From Paracoccus halophilus (GTDB taxonomy: Bacteria; Pseudomonadota; Alphaproteobacteria; Rhodobacterales; Rhodobacteraceae): a DNA stretch of 64,000 nt. The notes below the pieces were generated by a model that saw only the letters and a list, made by a program, of their open reading frames with translations, did not search any database and was not told the origin of the DNA. Below are positions 52,410 through 61,527 of this stretch, one piece after another (the first letter of the stretch is position 1; each line of letters begins with the position of its first letter). The translations under genes and the position numbers were made by a program. The DNA is taken from contig NZ_JRKN01000015.1 in assembly GCF_000763905.1 (NCBI RefSeq), positions 1 through 64,000 on the forward strand. Direction: 5' to 3'.

Positions 52410-54718
52410 CACCGCAGCTTTTCAATGGCCATGAGCACGCGTTCCGGGGTTGCAGGCGCGTCGATTCGCGGATTCTCGCGATAGTCGTTGAACGAGGCCA
52501 CGGCCATGTTCAGCGCCTGATACACCGAGATGCCCAGCATGAAGGGCGGCTCGCCCACGGCCTTGGACCGCTTGATCGTGTTCTCGCGGTTCACCGACCA
52601 GTCGGCCAGCTTGACGTTGAAGATCCTGGGCCGGTCCGAGGCCAGCGGGATCTTGTAGGTCGACGGCGCGTGGGTGCGCAGCCGGCCCTTGTCGTCCCAC
52701 CAGAGTTCCTCGGAGGTCAGCCAGCCGGTGCCCTGGACAAAGGCGCCCTCAACCTGGCCCTTGTCGATCGCCGGGTTCAGCGACCGGCCGACATCGTGCA
52801 GCACATCGGAGCGCTCGATCACATATTCGCCGGTCAGCGTATCCACCGAGACCTCGGAACAGGCCGCGCCATAGGCAAAGTAATAGAACGGCCGGCCCTG
52901 TCCGGTATCCCGGTTCCAGTGGATCTTGGGCGTCTTGTAGAAGCCGGCGGCGGACAGCTGCACCCGCGCCAGATAGGCGGCCTGGATGAATTCCTCGAAG
53001 GGCATGGCCTTGGTGCCGATGCGCACCGTTTCACCGATGCTGACGGTTTCGGGCGGCACGCCATGGGCCTGGGCGGCATAGGCGGTCAGGCGTTTCACCA
53101 GTTGCCGGCAGCCGTCCAGCGCCGCCATGCCGTTCAGGTCCGATCCCGACGAGGCCGCCGTGGCCGAGGTGTTCGGGACCTTTTCCGTGGTCGTCTTGGT
53201 GATCTTGATGCGGTCGATATGGACGCCAAGCGCCTCGGCCGCGACCTGCGCCACCTTGGTGTTCAGCCCCTGGCCCATCTCGGTGCCGCCATGGTTCAGG
53301 TGAATCGAGCCATCGGCATAGATATGGATCAGCGAACCGGCCTGGTTATACGAGGTCTTGGTGAAGCTGATGCCGAACTTGACCGGCGTCAGCGCGATGC
53401 CCTTGCGGATCGCGTCGCCCCGTTCCCGGGCGCGGGCATTGTGATCCAGCACGGCCTGACGGCGGGCGTGGTAGTCGCTGCTGGCTTCCAGTTCCTCGAA
53501 GATGCGCGGCAGGATCTGGTCCTCGACCTCCTGGTGATAGGGGGTCAGCTGGCCGTTCCGGTACAGGTTCAGCTTGCGGATCTCCAGCGGATCGCGGCCA
53601 AGCGCATAGGCGATATCCTCGACCACGCGTTCGGCCATCACCACACCCTGCGGGCCGCCAAAGCCGCGAAACGCGGTGTTCGAGCAGGTGTTGGTCTTCA
53701 GCGGATGGCTGCGCAATTCGACCGCCGGGTAGTAATAGGCATTGTCGGCATGGAACAGCGCCCGGTCCGTCACCGGCCCCGACAGGTCCGAGGAAAAGCC
53801 GCAGCGGGCGTAGAAATCGGCATCGACCGCAAGGATCCGGCCGTCATCGTCATAGCCGAACCGATAGTCGATGACGAAGTCGTGGCGCTTGCCGGTAATG
53901 GCGAAATCGTCGTCGCGATCGGGACGCAGCTTGACCGCGCGGCGCAGGCGCTTGGCGGCAACCGCCGCGACGCAGGCAAACGGGTTCATCTGCGATTCCT
54001 TGCCGCCGAAACCGCCGCCCATGCGCCGCACGTTCACCACCACCGCGTTCGAGGGCACGCCAAGCACATGGGCCACCATGTGCTGGACCTCGGAAGGGTG
54101 CTGGGTCGAGACATTGATCGTGACCTCGTCATCCTCGCCGGGAATGGCAAAGGCGACCTGGCTTTCCAGGTAGAAATGCTCCTGTCCGCCGACGGTCAGC
54201 CGCCCCTCGATGCGGCGCGGGGCGCGCTCGAGCTCGGACATGTCGCCACGGGCGAGCTTCAGCGGCGTGACGACATAGGGCATGCCGGCATCGCGGGCCG
54301 AAATGGCGTCGAGGACGTGGGGCAGTTCCTCGTATTCGATCCGGGCCAATTGGCAGGCGCGGCGGGCCAGATCGCGGGTCTCGGCGATGACGGCAAAGAT
54401 CGGCTGGCCGTGGAACTGGACCTCGGAGCTTGCCAGCAGCGGCTCGTCGTTCAGGCCGTTGGGGCAGATGTCGTTGACGCCCGGAATATCCTCGGCGGTC
54501 AGCACCAGATGCACGCCGGGGGCCTTGCGCACGGCCTCCAGATCGATGGATCTGATTCGACCATGGGCGACCGTGGACAGGCCCAGATAGGCATGCAGGG
54601 TTCCGGTCGGTTCGACGATATCATCGGTGTAATCGGCCTGGCCGGTGACATGCTTGATTGCGGAATCGTGAATGATCGGCGTATGCGCGGCGCCCTTGAT
54701 GGTGACGTCCTGTTTCAT
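52409..54718 (-). CDS. xdhB: Xanthine dehydrogenase, molybdopterin-binding subunit
   Basis: A 769-residue subunit carrying the molybdenum site that hydroxylates hypoxanthine and xanthine. HDSAIKHVTGQADYTDDIVE opens; YLESQVAFAIPGEDDEV, VRRMGGGFGGKESQ (pterin loop), NTCSNTAFRGFGGPQGVVMA with the substrate-binding Arg, NHGGTEMGQGLNTKVAQVAA and KAVGEPPFMLGISVYQAL with the catalytic glutamate (GEPP) are all present. Overlaps xdhA by four bases. Acts as a heterotetramer with XdhA. Confidence 0.96.
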   Translation of the reverse strand: MKQDVTIKGAAHTPIIHDSAIKHVTGQADYTDDIVEPTGTLHAYLGLSTVAHGRIRSIDLEAVRKAPGVHLVLTAEDIPGVNDICPNGLNDEPLLASSEVQFHGQPIFAVIAETRDLARRACQLARIEYEELPHVLDAISARDAGMPYVVTPLKLARGDMSELERAPRRIEGRLTVGGQEHFYLESQVAFAIPGEDDEVTINVSTQHPSEVQHMVAHVLGVPSNAVVVNVRRMGGGFGGKESQMNPFACVAAVAAKRLRRAVKLRPDRDDDFAITGKRHDFVIDYRFGYDDDGRILAVDADFYARCGFSSDLSGPVTDRALFHADNAYYYPAVELRSHPLKTNTCSNTAFRGFGGPQGVVMAERVVEDIAYALGRDPLEIRKLNLYRNGQLTPYHQEVEDQILPRIFEELEASSDYHARRQAVLDHNARARERGDAIRKGIALTPVKFGISFTKTSYNQAGSLIHIYADGSIHLNHGGTEMGQGLNTKVAQVAAEALGVHIDRIKITKTTTEKVPNTSATAASSGSDLNGMAALDGCRQLVKRLTAYAAQAHGVPPETVSIGETVRIGTKAMPFEEFIQAAYLARVQLSAAGFYKTPKIHWNRDTGQGRPFYYFAYGAACSEVSVDTLTGEYVIERSDVLHDVGRSLNPAIDKGQVEGAFVQGTGWLTSEELWWDDKGRLRTHAPSTYKIPLASDRPRIFNVKLADWSVNRENTIKRSKAVGEPPFMLGISVYQALNMAVASFNDYRENPRIDAPATPERVLMAIEKLR

Positions 54719-56160
54719 TCTACCCTCCTCAGGCGGTGGTCGCCGCCGGATTGCTCGAGCCAGAAGCGGCGGAAGAAATTCGCGGCGAGTTGCTGACGAT
54801 ATTCGGCCGAAGCGCGCCAGTCGCTGAGCGGCTGAAAGTCGTTCGCCACGGCGCGGGCTGCGGCCTCGAAGGTTTCGGCGGCGAAGGGCTGGCCATTCAG
54901 CGCCGCCTCGGCATTGGCGGCGCGTTTCGGGGTCGCGGCCATGCCGCCAAAGGCCACGCGCGCGTCGATGATCGTGGTGCCGTCGGTTTCCACCCGGAAG
55001 GCGGCGGCCGAGGCGGTGATATCGGCGTGGTGGCGCTTGCTGACCTTGTAGGCGGCGATCCGCGCCTGGCCCTTCAGCGGCACGGTGATGCTTTCGACGA
55101 ATTCATCGGGGCGGCGGTCCTGCTTGCCATAGGCGATAAAGTAATCCTCGACCGGCAGTTCGCGGGTGCCGCCGGTGCTGCGCAGGGTCATCGTGGCGCC
55201 AAGCGCGATCAGCAGGGGCGGCGTCTCGCCGATTGGCGAGCCATTGGCGACATTGCCGCCGATGGTGCCCGCGTTGCGGACCTGCCAGCCGCCGATGCGC
55301 TGCCAGTAATCCAGCGCCTCGGGGAAATGCTGCAGCACGAAGGGCTCGAACTCGCTATAGGTGACGCCGGCGCCGATGGTGATCTGGTCCCGGTCGAGCT
55401 CGATCTTCTTGAGGTCGCCCAGATGGCCGATGAATACGGCCGGCGATATGTTGCGCAGGAATTTCGTCACCCACAGCCCGACATCGGTGGCGCCGGCGAC
55501 GATGGTCGCCTTTGGGTGTTCGGCCAGCACCTGCGCCAGATCGGCGGCATCGGCGGGCAGGATGGCACGGTCGTCGCCGCGCGCGACATCGACCCGGGTC
55601 TTGGGGATGGCGGCCAGCCAGGCGGTCACCCGCTCGCGCTCGACATTCAGCGCATCCATGTTCTGTCCGCCCGCCTCGCTGGCGGCAAAGGCGGCCTTAA
55701 CGATCGGCTCATAACCGGTGCAGCGGCACAGATTGCCCTGCAGCGCGGTTTCGATCGCGCCGATATCGGGGCGCGGGTTCTGCATCCACAACCCGTACAG
55801 CGCCATGACGAAGCCGGGCGTGCAGAAACCGCACTGGCTGCCGTGATGTTCGACCATTGCGGCCTGCACCGGATGCAGGCCGCCATCGGCGCCACGCAGG
55901 TGCTCGACCGTGACCACATGGCAGCCATGGCACGAGGCCAGGAAGCGGATGCAGGCGTTGATCGGTTCATAATGCAGGCGACCGTCAAGCAGCCGGCCGA
56001 TCAGCACCGTGCAGGCGCCGCAATCGCCTTCGGCGCAACCTTCCTTGGTGCCGGTCAGGCGGCGGTTCAGTCGCAGGAAATCCAGAAGAGTGTCGCGCGA
56101 ACCCACCTCGGTCAGGTGAATCTCGGTCTCATTCAGCAGAAAGCTTAGTTCTTGGGCCAT
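54715..56160 (-). CDS. xdhA: Xanthine dehydrogenase, iron-sulfur and FAD subunit
   Basis: A 481-residue subunit. Residues 1-165 hold two [2Fe-2S] clusters: CAEGDCGACTVLIGRL, and later CGFCTPGFVMALYGL plus NLCRCTGYEPIVKAAF. Residues about 195-370 are the FAD domain (IVAGATDVGLWVTKF, GGNVANGSPIGETPPLLIAL) and the rest the CO-dehydrogenase-flavoprotein C-terminal domain. Electrons pass from the XdhB molybdenum site to NAD here. GAGGAG precedes the ATG at 56158-56160. First gene of the xdhABC-guaD operon and divergent from a LysR regulator. Confidence 0.96.
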   Translation of the reverse strand: MAQELSFLLNETEIHLTEVGSRDTLLDFLRLNRRLTGTKEGCAEGDCGACTVLIGRLLDGRLHYEPINACIRFLASCHGCHVVTVEHLRGADGGLHPVQAAMVEHHGSQCGFCTPGFVMALYGLWMQNPRPDIGAIETALQGNLCRCTGYEPIVKAAFAASEAGGQNMDALNVERERVTAWLAAIPKTRVDVARGDDRAILPADAADLAQVLAEHPKATIVAGATDVGLWVTKFLRNISPAVFIGHLGDLKKIELDRDQITIGAGVTYSEFEPFVLQHFPEALDYWQRIGGWQVRNAGTIGGNVANGSPIGETPPLLIALGATMTLRSTGGTRELPVEDYFIAYGKQDRRPDEFVESITVPLKGQARIAAYKVSKRHHADITASAAAFRVETDGTTIIDARVAFGGMAATPKRAANAEAALNGQPFAAETFEAAARAVANDFQPLSDWRASAEYRQQLAANFFRRFWLEQSGGDHRLRRVE

Positions 56161-56276
56161 TCGCTCCTCGCTCGCATGGCTGGGTACAGAATAACCTAAA
56201 CCCGAAAATTATTTTGCGAAATCATCGAATGGGCATAAGACTTTTCAGGATACGTTGAAAAATACCGGGGGGCTTT

Positions 56277-57173
56277 GTGCCATATCTTGAAAGTCTGCGG
56301 GTCTTCGTGCGCGTGGTCGAACTGGGCTCGATCACCTCGGGCGGGCGCGACCTGCGCATGTCTCCGGCCGTCGCCTCGAACCGGATCAAGGAGCTTGAGA
56401 CGCGCTTTGGCGTGCGGCTGCTGAACCGGACCACCCGCAAGCTGGTCCCGACCGAGGTGGGGCGGGCCTTTTACGAGAATGCGCGCCGCGTGATCGAGAC
56501 GCTGAACGAGGCCGAGGCCGTCGTTTCGGGTTTTTCCGGCAGCCCGCACGGTGCCTTGCGGATTACCGCACCGCTGGGTCTGGGGCGGCGGCTGATCGCG
56601 CCGCTGGTGCCGAAATTCTGCGACGAATATCCGGGGGTCGAACTGCGGCTGCGGCTGTCGGATCGCAATGTCGACATCATCGCCGACGGGATCGACCTGG
56701 CACTGTTTCTGGGCGAGCCGCAGGACTCGGCGTTGAAATGGCGGCGGATCGCGGAATGCCGCCGCGCGCTCGTCGCGACGCCCGGCTATCTGGCCGAACA
56801 CGGCCATCCCAAGCGTCTGGAGGATCTGTCCGAGCATAACTGCCTGCTGCTGCGCTATCCGCGCAGCCCGGAATATTACTGGGTCGTGGACACGCCAGAC
56901 GGGCCGCAGAAACTGCTGGTCAACGGCAAATACGATGCCGATGACGGCGATGTGCTGACCGATTGGGCGCTGGACGGCAGGGGCATCGTCAACCGCCCGC
57001 GTTATGAGGTGGCCGAGCATCTGGCCTCGGGCAAGCTGGTCGAGGTGCTGCCCGATACGCCGCCGGTGCCGTCGCAATTCGGCGCGCTGACCCCGCACCG
57101 GCGCCTGCAGGACCCCAAGGTGCGGCTGTTCGCGGAATATATCGCGCGCGAGGTGCGCGGGATCTTTGTCTGA
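56277..57173 (+). CDS. LysR family regulator divergent from xdhA
   Basis: A 298-residue regulator. 'ESLRVFVRVVELGSITSGGR' and MSPAVASNRIKELETRFGVR form the helix-turn-helix; the effector domain follows (GALRITAPLGLGRRLIAPLV, NVDIIADGIDLALFLGE). The start is a GTG at 56277 preceded by GGGGGG. It shares a 116-bp intergenic region with xdhA; ATAA (56191-56194) and TTAT (56209-56212) flank an A+T-rich stretch that might be part of its site. Regulation of xdh by this protein in response to a purine is the natural inference. Confidence 0.85.
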   Translation: MPYLESLRVFVRVVELGSITSGGRDLRMSPAVASNRIKELETRFGVRLLNRTTRKLVPTEVGRAFYENARRVIETLNEAEAVVSGFSGSPHGALRITAPLGLGRRLIAPLVPKFCDEYPGVELRLRLSDRNVDIIADGIDLALFLGEPQDSALKWRRIAECRRALVATPGYLAEHGHPKRLEDLSEHNCLLLRYPRSPEYYWVVDTPDGPQKLLVNGKYDADDGDVLTDWALDGRGIVNRPRYEVAEHLASGKLVEVLPDTPPVPSQFGALTPHRRLQDPKVRLFAEYIAREVRGIFV

Positions 57174-57177
57174 GCCG

Positions 57178-57882
57178 TCAGGCCCGGACCCATTCCATGA
57201 TATGCAGATAGGGCACCCGGCGATAGCGCGCGACCTCGTCGGGATTGCCGCCCCGGGGCCGGGGTTCGTCGAAATGGGTCAGCCGCAGCCCGCATTCCAG
57301 CAGCGCCTGCATATAGGCAGAGAGCGGCCGGTGCCAGTTGCGGATCAGCATGCCGCGCCAGCTGACCCATTCCGCGCGCGCATCCAGATAATTGTCGATC
57401 AGGTAGCCGCTGGCGGCCTGACCCTCGGCGTTCCAGCGCCCGGCGGTGCAGAACGAGTTGAGATTCGCGATCAGCAGGCTGCCGCCGGGACGCAGCACGC
57501 GGGTCATCTCGGCGATGGCGGTCCGGAAATCGTCGATATCGATCAGCGAGAGGTAGCTGACGACCAGATCGAAGCTGGCGGTATCGAGGGGCAGGGATTC
57601 GGCGCGGGCCTCGATATAGCGCCCTTCGGGATGGCGCTGGCGGGCCACATCCAGAAGCCGCCTCGTGGGGTCGATGCCGGTGGTTGCAAGGCCTTCGGCG
57701 GCAAGCATGCGGCTGAAGCGCCCCTCGCCGCAGCCGACATCCAGGGCGTGGCGGAAATGCTTGCGGCGGACGCGTTCCAGCATCGGCGCATCAAGGACAT
57801 GGCGGCGCGCGAAATCGCCCTTGTCGCCCATATCGGCAATCCAGGCCTCGGCGGAATCGTCCCAGCCGTTACCCTGATCCAT
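57178..57882 (-). CDS. SAM-dependent methyltransferase (class I), substrate unknown
   Basis: A 234-residue methyltransferase. HALDVGCGEGRFSRMLAAEG is motif I, GIDPTRRLLDVARQRHP motif II, FDLVVSYLSLIDIDDFRTAI the post-motif II region and VLRPGGSLLIANLN motif III. It belongs to the UbiE/COQ5-like class but with no clear substrate. The ATG at 57880-57882 (MDQGNGWDDS) has GGGGGAACGG upstream; a TTG five codons earlier is possible. It ends 4 bases from the LysR stop and lies between xdh and puuD, but purine involvement is not evident. Confidence 0.85.
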   Translation of the reverse strand: MDQGNGWDDSAEAWIADMGDKGDFARRHVLDAPMLERVRRKHFRHALDVGCGEGRFSRMLAAEGLATTGIDPTRRLLDVARQRHPEGRYIEARAESLPLDTASFDLVVSYLSLIDIDDFRTAIAEMTRVLRPGGSLLIANLNSFCTAGRWNAEGQAASGYLIDNYLDARAEWVSWRGMLIRNWHRPLSAYMQALLECGLRLTHFDEPRPRGGNPDEVARYRRVPYLHIMEWVRA

Positions 57883-57947
57883 CGTCCGTTCCCCCAAAGC
57901 GCCTGTCCGGATCAGGGCTAGCCGATCCGGCGGCCAAGGGAAACTGC

Positions 57948-59195
57948 CTAGTTCATCGCGAATGTCTTGGGCAGGGCGCGATACCAGTCGATGATCGCCT
58001 GGCGTTCCTGCGGCTCCATGAAGCTGACATTCGCGGGCGGCATGGCATCGGTCACGCCGGCCTGCAGAAAGATCTCGCGCGCGGCGCGGGTGATGTCGTC
58101 GGGCGTCTCCAGCAGCACGCCCTTGGGCGCGGTCGCGATGCCCTCATAGCCCGGCTCGCGCGCATGGCACATCGAGCAGCGGCCCAGGACGGCGTTATAG
58201 GCGTCGTCCCAGCCGGGCGTGTCGAGCATGGCCTGCTGGGTCGGCGTCAGCACGCGGGCCTCGGACTCCTCGACCGTCTGGCGCAGCATCGGCGCGGTCG
58301 AGACCCACATGACGATGATGAACAGCAGCACCGTCACCGCCCATGTCCACCACAGGTTGCGGCCGGTGGCATGCATGGTGTTGAAGAAGTGCCGGATGGT
58401 CACGCCCATCAGGAAGATCAGCCCCGCGATCACCCAGTTGTAATCATTGGCAAAGGCCAGCGGGTAATGGTTCGACAGCATCAGGAAGACGACCGGCAGC
58501 GTCAGGTAGTTGTTATGGGTCGAGCGCAGCTTGGCGATCTTGCCGTATTTCGGATCCGCCGGGCGCCCGGCCTTGAGATCGGCCACCACGATGCGCTGGT
58601 TGGGCATGATGATGAAGAACACGTTGGCCGTCATGATGGTCGCGGTAAAGGCGCCCAGATGCAGCATCACCGCGCGGCCGGTGAATACCTGATTGTAGCC
58701 CCAGCCCATCACGATCAGCAGGATGAACAGCAGCAGCATCAGCAGCGTCGGCGTTTCGCCCAGTTTCGACTTGCACAGGTTGGTATAGACCAGCCAGCCG
58801 ATCGACAGCGAACCGGCCGAGATCAGGATCGCCTGCCAGGGGGCGAGGTCCATCTTGGCGGGGTCGATCAGGAACAGCTCCGAGCCGACCCAATAGGTGA
58901 CCATCAGAAGCGCCGCCCCCGAGATCCAGGTCATGTAGCTTTCCCATTTGAACCAGATCAGGTGTTCGGGCATGCGTTCGGGCGCCACCAGATATTTCTG
59001 AATATGGTAGAAGCCGCCGCCATGGACCTGCCATTCCTCGCCATGCGCGCCTTTCGGCAGTCCAGGCACTTTTCGCAGACCGAGATCGAGGGCAACGAAA
59101 TAGAAGGACGAGCCGATCCAGCAGATGGCTGTGATGACGTGCGTCCAGCGGATGGCAAAGGCGAGCCAATCCCAGATGACGGCGAAATCGGACAT
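57948..59195 (-). CDS. puuD: Membrane-bound urate hydroxylase with cytochrome c domain
   Basis: A 415-residue inner-membrane enzyme. Eight or so helices form the PuuD domain (RWTHVITAICWIGSSFYFVA, 'MTWISGAALLMVTYWVG', LIVMGWGYNQVFTGRAVMLH, ANVFFIIMPNQRIVVADLK, RSTHNNYLTLPVVFLMLSNH, GVTIRHFFNTMHA). The C-terminal part is a cytochrome c domain with haem motif CSMCH in AVLGRCSMCHAREPGYEGI and a later Met ligand region DAMPPANVSFM. PuuD oxidises urate to 5-hydroxyisourate and passes electrons to the respiratory chain instead of oxygen. UraH, which acts next, is encoded 223 bp upstream. Confidence 0.93.
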   Translation of the reverse strand: MSDFAVIWDWLAFAIRWTHVITAICWIGSSFYFVALDLGLRKVPGLPKGAHGEEWQVHGGGFYHIQKYLVAPERMPEHLIWFKWESYMTWISGAALLMVTYWVGSELFLIDPAKMDLAPWQAILISAGSLSIGWLVYTNLCKSKLGETPTLLMLLLFILLIVMGWGYNQVFTGRAVMLHLGAFTATIMTANVFFIIMPNQRIVVADLKAGRPADPKYGKIAKLRSTHNNYLTLPVVFLMLSNHYPLAFANDYNWVIAGLIFLMGVTIRHFFNTMHATGRNLWWTWAVTVLLFIIVMWVSTAPMLRQTVEESEARVLTPTQQAMLDTPGWDDAYNAVLGRCSMCHAREPGYEGIATAPKGVLLETPDDITRAAREIFLQAGVTDAMPPANVSFMEPQERQAIIDWYRALPKTFAMN

Positions 59196-59348
59196 ACTTG
59201 GACTCCTAATCTAGCTGGAGAAATTCTAGCGCGGCGGGCGGGTCAGGACTATTCACGGGATTGCCCTTGCTGTGTTAAAGATTCGTTGAAAGTCTTTTCA
59301 CTCGGGCAGGGCGCGCGACAGCTGTTTCGATCCGCTCCCGGGAAGGTT

Positions 59349-59412
59349 GGGGCTTTGCCCCGCCCGCCGCCGGGGCGGCGGACTCCCCAGGATATTTGGG
59401 TGAAGAAGAAAG
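59349..59412 (+). repeat. Dispersed intergenic repeat with GC hairpins (copy 2)
   Basis: Two GC stems, GGGGC-TTT-GCCCC (59349-59361) and GCCGC-CGGG-GCGGC (59366-59379), are followed by GGATATTTG-GG-TGAAGAAGAAAG (59390-59412). The last part matches the copy at 31981-31959 at all but two positions. It fills much of the gap between uraH and puuD, ending seven bases before the uraH stop. Confidence 0.6.
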
Positions 59413-59418
59413 CGGCGC

Positions 59419-59769
59419 TCAACTGCCGCGATAGGTCGAATAGCCATAGGGGGAGATGAGCAGCGGCACATGGTAGTGGTCCTCTTCGGACATGCCGAAG
59501 CGCAGCGGCACCGTGTCGAGGAAGCGCGGGCTGGCGGCCTCGTGCCCCTGGGCGTCGAGCCAGGCGCCGACATGAAAGAGCAGCTCGTATTCGCCGGTTT
59601 CGAACCGGGATTCCGGCAGGATATGCGTGTCGGTGCGGCCGTCATGATTGGTGACCGTCTCCGCGATCAGGCGGCGCTCGCCATCGAGGCGAAAGAGCTC
59701 GATCTTCATGCCCTGGGCGGGGCTGCCATTGGCGGTGTCGAGAACATGGGTGGTGAGATAGCCGGGCAT
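59419..59769 (-). CDS. uraH: 5-Hydroxyisourate hydrolase
   Basis: A 116-residue transthyretin-fold enzyme that opens 5-hydroxyisourate to OHCU. GYLTTHVLDTANGSPAQGMK holds the first catalytic histidine (HVLD), 'VTNHDGRTD' the second and the arginine region, and HYHVPLLISPYGYSTYRGS ends with the diagnostic YRGS. AGGAG precedes the ATG at 59767-59769. OHCU decarboxylase (UraD) is not in the window and is probably encoded nearby. Confidence 0.96.
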   Translation of the reverse strand: MPGYLTTHVLDTANGSPAQGMKIELFRLDGERRLIAETVTNHDGRTDTHILPESRFETGEYELLFHVGAWLDAQGHEAASPRFLDTVPLRFGMSEEDHYHVPLLISPYGYSTYRGS

Positions 59770-59793
59770 GCGGGCTCCTTGTCTGGTCAATCG

Positions 59794-59994
59794 TCAGGCC
59801 GGGACCGGCGCGACGCTCCTGTCGGCGAACAGGCGGGTGTTCTGGAAAAGCGGCCGGCCAGCGGGCGCCGGAGGGCCGGCGGTGATGGCGGGGATCAGCC
59901 CGCCATCGACCGGGATATGTCCGCCCCTGGCCGCGCGGCGCCGCTCGTCGCCGGGAAGGGCAGAGCGGGACGCGCGGATCGGCGGGCGGGTCAT
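59794..59994 (-). CDS. Small unassigned ORF coupled to the purine permease (66 aa)
   Basis: The ATG at 59992-59994 overlaps the permease stop as TGATGA, and the frame runs 66 codons to a TGA 24 bases before the uraH start. The product is rich in proline, arginine and alanine (RPPIRASRSALPGDERRRAA, GGHIPVDGGLIPAITAGPP) with no membrane helix. I recognise no family. Exact coupling and fit between two purine genes on the same strand favour a real gene, but a decayed remnant or a chance frame in high-GC DNA is possible. Confidence 0.4.
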   Translation of the reverse strand: MTRPPIRASRSALPGDERRRAARGGHIPVDGGLIPAITAGPPAPAGRPLFQNTRLFADRSVAPVPA

Positions 59995-61487
59995 CAATGC
60001 GCCTCGGCGGCCTGCGCGGCCTCGCGCAGTTCGTCTTCGGTCGCATGCGGCGCGCCGTTGAAGAACCAGTTCAGCAGCAGGGCCGAGATCGCCGCCAGCA
60101 GGATGCCGGAATGCAGCAGCGTATAAAGCGATTTCGGCAGCCACTGGTTGTAGTCGGGCGCGACCACCGGGATCATGCCGAGGCCAAGGGAGACCGCGAC
60201 GATGAACAGGTTGTGCTTGTTGCCCTTGAAGTCCACTGTCGCGAGGATGCGGATGCCGGTGGCGGCGACCATGCCGAACATCACCAGCCCGGCGCCGCCC
60301 AGCACGGTGGTGGGCAGGCTTTCGATCAGCGCGCCCATCTTGGGCACCAGCCCCAGCACGATCATGATGCAGCCGCCAGTCACGCAGACAAAGCGCGAGC
60401 GCACCCCGGTCACGCCGACCAGGCCCACGTTTTGCGAAAACGAGCTATAGGGGAACGTGTTGAAAAGCCCGCCGATCAGCGTACCCAGCCCGTCCACGCG
60501 CAGCCCCGCGCTGAGCGCGCCGGGGGTCAGCTTGCGGCCGCAAAGCTCGCTCAGCGCCAGAAACATGCCGGTGGATTCGATCATCACCACGAACATCACC
60601 AGCAGCATCGTCAGGATCATCACCGGGTCGAAGATCGGAGCGCCGAAATGCAGCGGCAGGATCGGCGCGAACCATGCCGCCTCGCCGATATTGCCGAAAT
60701 GCATCATGCCCATGAGGGCGGCCAGGATGCCGCCGACGATAATGCCGATCAGCACCGCGGTATTGGCAAAGAACCCCTTGGCATAGCGCGCGATCAGCAG
60801 GATCGTGGTCAGCACGACGACGCCGATGACGATCCGCGACAGCGAGGCATATTCCGGGTTCAGGACCGTGGGCATCAGCCTGACACCTTCGGGCACGCCC
60901 CCGGCCGCGACGGCCGACTCAAGCCAGGCCTGCTGCGCGGGATCGACCAGTTTCGGCGCGGTCGGCCCGACCGGCAGACCGAAGAGCCAGTTGATCCCCA
61001 CGGGCATCAGGCTGACCCCGATCACCAGGATGATCGTGCCCGTCACCACGCTGGGGAAAAAGCGCAGCAGCCGGCTGACCAGCGGCGCCAGAAGGATGGA
61101 AATGAAGCCCGCCGCCATGATCGCGCCGAACAGCATGCGGGCGCCTTCCTGGCCCGGATTGGTGGTGGCGATGGCCACCATCGGTCCGACGGCGGCGAAG
61201 GTCACGCCCATCATCACCGGCAGCCTGACGCCGAACCAGGGCGTCACGCCCAGCGACTGGATGACCGAAACCAGGCCGCAGACGAAAAGATCGGCCGAGA
61301 TCAGGAAGGCCACGTCCTGGGGTTCGAGTTGCAGCGCTCGGCCGACGATCAGCGGCACGGCGATGGCGCCGGCATACATCACCAGAACGTGCTGGAAGCC
61401 GAGCGCAAGCAGCCGGGGGGCGGCAATACGCTCCTCGACCGGATCGAAAGCGCCCGGTTCCTCGGTAAGTGTTTCTGTTGGTTGCAT
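59994..61487 (-). CDS. Xanthine/uric acid permease (NCS2 family)
   Basis: A 497-residue, 14-helix purine:proton symporter of the nucleobase-cation-symporter-2 group. 'LLALGFQHVLVMYAGAIAVP' is the first-helix motif with the conserved QH, LPVMMGVTFAAVGPMVAIA, 'VMIESTGMFLALSELCGRKL' with the substrate-contacting glutamate (ESTGMF) and NTFPYSSFSQNVGLVGVTGV (NCS2 signature with QN-G) follow. The pattern is that of XanQ/UacT proteins rather than uracil UraA. GGGAGGA precedes the ATG at 61485-61487. It starts 40 bases after bhcD and may be co-transcribed with it. Confidence 0.92.
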   Translation of the reverse strand: MQPTETLTEEPGAFDPVEERIAAPRLLALGFQHVLVMYAGAIAVPLIVGRALQLEPQDVAFLISADLFVCGLVSVIQSLGVTPWFGVRLPVMMGVTFAAVGPMVAIATTNPGQEGARMLFGAIMAAGFISILLAPLVSRLLRFFPSVVTGTIILVIGVSLMPVGINWLFGLPVGPTAPKLVDPAQQAWLESAVAAGGVPEGVRLMPTVLNPEYASLSRIVIGVVVLTTILLIARYAKGFFANTAVLIGIIVGGILAALMGMMHFGNIGEAAWFAPILPLHFGAPIFDPVMILTMLLVMFVVMIESTGMFLALSELCGRKLTPGALSAGLRVDGLGTLIGGLFNTFPYSSFSQNVGLVGVTGVRSRFVCVTGGCIMIVLGLVPKMGALIESLPTTVLGGAGLVMFGMVAATGIRILATVDFKGNKHNLFIVAVSLGLGMIPVVAPDYNQWLPKSLYTLLHSGILLAAISALLLNWFFNGAPHATEDELREAAQAAEAH

Positions 61488-61527
61488 CCGTCCTTATCCT
61501 CCCTGATTCGGGACGGGAGTGGCTAGG

